Program-made: the position numbers and the translations under genes
Notes under the pieces: generated by a model
Database searches by the model: none
What the model was told of the DNA's origin: nothing
What the model saw: only the letters and a program-made list of their open reading frames with translations
Source: an uncultured Lachnospiraceae bacterium
GTDB taxonomy: Bacteria > Bacillota > Clostridia > Lachnospirales > Lachnospiraceae
Length of the DNA stretch: 64,000 nt
NCBI GenBank assembly: GCA_910580195.1
Contig: CAJTWA010000003.1
Location: 62,001 to 126,000, forward strand
Direction: 5' to 3'
Shown here: positions 63,213 to 64,000 of the stretch, piece by piece
How positions within the stretch are numbered: the first letter of the stretch is position 1
How the letters are laid out: every line of letters starts with the position of its first letter

Positions 63213-63226
63213 TTTCATCCGTGAAA
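63213..63226 (-). promoter_or_regulatory. Candidate CsrA-binding hairpin in the FliD-like leader
   Basis: On the minus strand UUUC ACGGAU GAAA forms a hairpin with GGA at loop positions 3-5, 14 bases before the start codon and touching the GGAGGGG ribosome-binding site. Confidence 0.5.
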
Positions 63227-63297
63227 TCATGCCGAAGCATGGGGGCACAAAATAACTCCTTGTATAATTTTGTGTTTTCATATATAATTTACTCTAT

Positions 63298-63324
63298 ATA
63301 TCGGACGTTTTGGAAAAATTATTA
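63298..63324 (-). promoter_or_regulatory. SigD promoter of the FliD-like gene
   Basis: On the minus strand TAAT (63324-63321), 15 bases, TCCGATAT (63305-63298). One mismatch to consensus in each half. It predicts a leader of about 90 nt. Confidence 0.65.
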
Positions 63325-63475
63325 ATACGCTGCGGCCTCTTTTTTGAAATATGCCAAAAGTACTAGGGGATGCCTGGGAATGTGGCCCGGCCCTAAAAGG
63401 TTTCCTATTAAATGTTGCGTGGCAGCATGAAACCAGCCCTAGCACAAATTAATTTTTGCAATATCGCGAAAAGCC

Positions 63476-63505
63476 TTGACGGGAGCGGCCTTTGTATGCT
63501 ATATT
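63476..63505 (+). promoter_or_regulatory. SigA-type promoter of rpmG-secE
   Basis: TTGACG (63476-63481), 18 bases, TATATT (63500-63505), about 66 bases before the rpmG start. Confidence 0.65.
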
Positions 63506-63571
63506 AGACTAGCGATGGAAGTAGGTCTTTTTTTTATGCCTAAAATTAGAATTTAAGTGGAGGTGGAAGTT

Positions 63572-63721
63572 GTGCGCACAAGAATTACACTGGCATGTAC
63601 CGAATGTAAACAGCGGAATTACAACATGACCAAAGATAAGAAAACCCATCCAGACAGAATGGAAACCAAGAAATACTGCAGGTTCTGCAGGAAACACACA
63701 TTACACAAGGAAACTAAGTAA
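63572..63721 (+). CDS. rpmG: 50S ribosomal protein L33
   Basis: A 49-residue protein: VRTRITLACTECKQRNYN at the start and KYCRFCRKHTLHKETK at the end. The four cysteines in two CxxC pairs make it the zinc-binding form of L33. The start is GTG at 63572 behind GGAGGTGG. It precedes secE, the common order rpmG-secE-nusG. Confidence 0.97.
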   Translation: MRTRITLACTECKQRNYNMTKDKKTHPDRMETKKYCRFCRKHTLHKETK

Positions 63722-63779
63722 CAGCATGATTCTGGCCATCCCTTGGATGGATGGTGCCCTGCACCACTGGAGGTAGAAA

Positions 63780-63986
63780 ATGGGAGAAACCAATACAGAA
63801 AAAGCTTCAAAAACAAGCTGGTTCACTGGCCTGAAGGCTGAATTTAACAAAATTATCTGGCCAGACAAAAAATCACTGACAAGGCAGACGGCTGCCGTGG
63901 TAGCTGCTTCTGTTGTCTTAGGCCTGATTATTGCCGTATTGGACGTTATTATCCGGTTCGGCGTGGATAGCCTAGTGAAATTATAG
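63780..63986 (+). CDS. secE: Preprotein translocase subunit SecE
   Basis: A 68-residue single-span SecE: FTGLKAEFNKIIWPDKKSL is the conserved amphipathic helix and AAVVAASVVLGLIIAVLDVII the membrane segment. It stabilises SecY in the protein export channel. The stop is followed by GGAGG and a GTG at 63997, which would be the usual nusG start, cut by the window edge. Confidence 0.96.
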   Translation: MGETNTEKASKTSWFTGLKAEFNKIIWPDKKSLTRQTAAVVAASVVLGLIIAVLDVIIRFGVDSLVKL

Positions 63987-64000
63987 GAGGCGTAGGTGAT

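Noticed and set aside
1..64000. tRNA, rRNA and replication origin
   Set aside because: No cloverleaf with the conserved T-arm, no rRNA segment and no DnaA-box cluster were noticed on either strand.

Overview
The window looks like chromosome of a motile, low-to-mid-GC Gram-positive Clostridium relative, most likely Lachnospiraceae. The evidence is the gene order flgM-flgN-flgK-flgK-flgL-fliW-csrA-flaG-fliD-fliS, sigma-28 (SigD) promoters of the TAAA-N15/16-(G/A)CCGATA type, a class B sortase with a TPKTG-anchored surface protein, a 2550-residue repeat protein of the kind common in gut Clostridia, and rpmG-secE at the right edge.

Left edge (1-7 kb): a defence-like segment. A truncated ATPase gene and a 916-residue divergent adenosine deaminase gene match the architecture of a RADAR (RdrA-RdrB) anti-phage operon. 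They are followed by a small sigma factor gene and an Rpn/PD-(D/E)XK-type nuclease gene with a decayed second copy beside it. At 7.2-7.6 kb lie two homologous, tightly folded RNA elements, each starting at its own extended -10 promoter.

Surface segment (7.7-18.3 kb): a giant secreted Ig-like repeat protein, a class B sortase and a sortase-anchored leucine-rich repeat protein.

Flagellar segment (18.6-28.5 kb): late flagellar genes with two tandem FlgK paralogues and the FliW/CsrA post-transcriptional switch. Two sigma factor genes (the second lacking region 4) and an IS110-type element follow.

Glycan island (33-60 kb): an AT-rich cluster encodes a split transketolase, a heptose-type set (SIS isomerase, kinase/nucleotidyltransferase with swapped domain order, HAD phosphatase), two SDR enzymes, an aminotransferase, a formyltransferase, two twin radical SAM enzymes and a TPR-glycosyltransferase. 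These probably build and attach an unusual N-formylated higher sugar. Next come the main flagellin gene, a Maf glycosyltransferase and a complete pseudaminic acid pathway (PseB, F, I, H, G, C). After a broken ATPase/nuclease gene there are two more glycosyltransferases, a second flagellin and, on the other strand, a divergent FliD-like gene.

The most novel signal is regulatory. Two paralogous small RNAs at 33.06 and 35.17 kb each have a SigD promoter, an intrinsic terminator and a hairpin with an AUGGAG hexaloop. The same hexaloop sits in hairpins in the leaders of flagellin and flaG, and a related ACGGAU hexaloop sits in the FliD-like leader. Since csrA and fliW are in the same window, I infer that these RNAs are SigD-driven CsrA-sequestering RNAs. 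All functional statements rest on reading the sequence and on family knowledge; no search was run.
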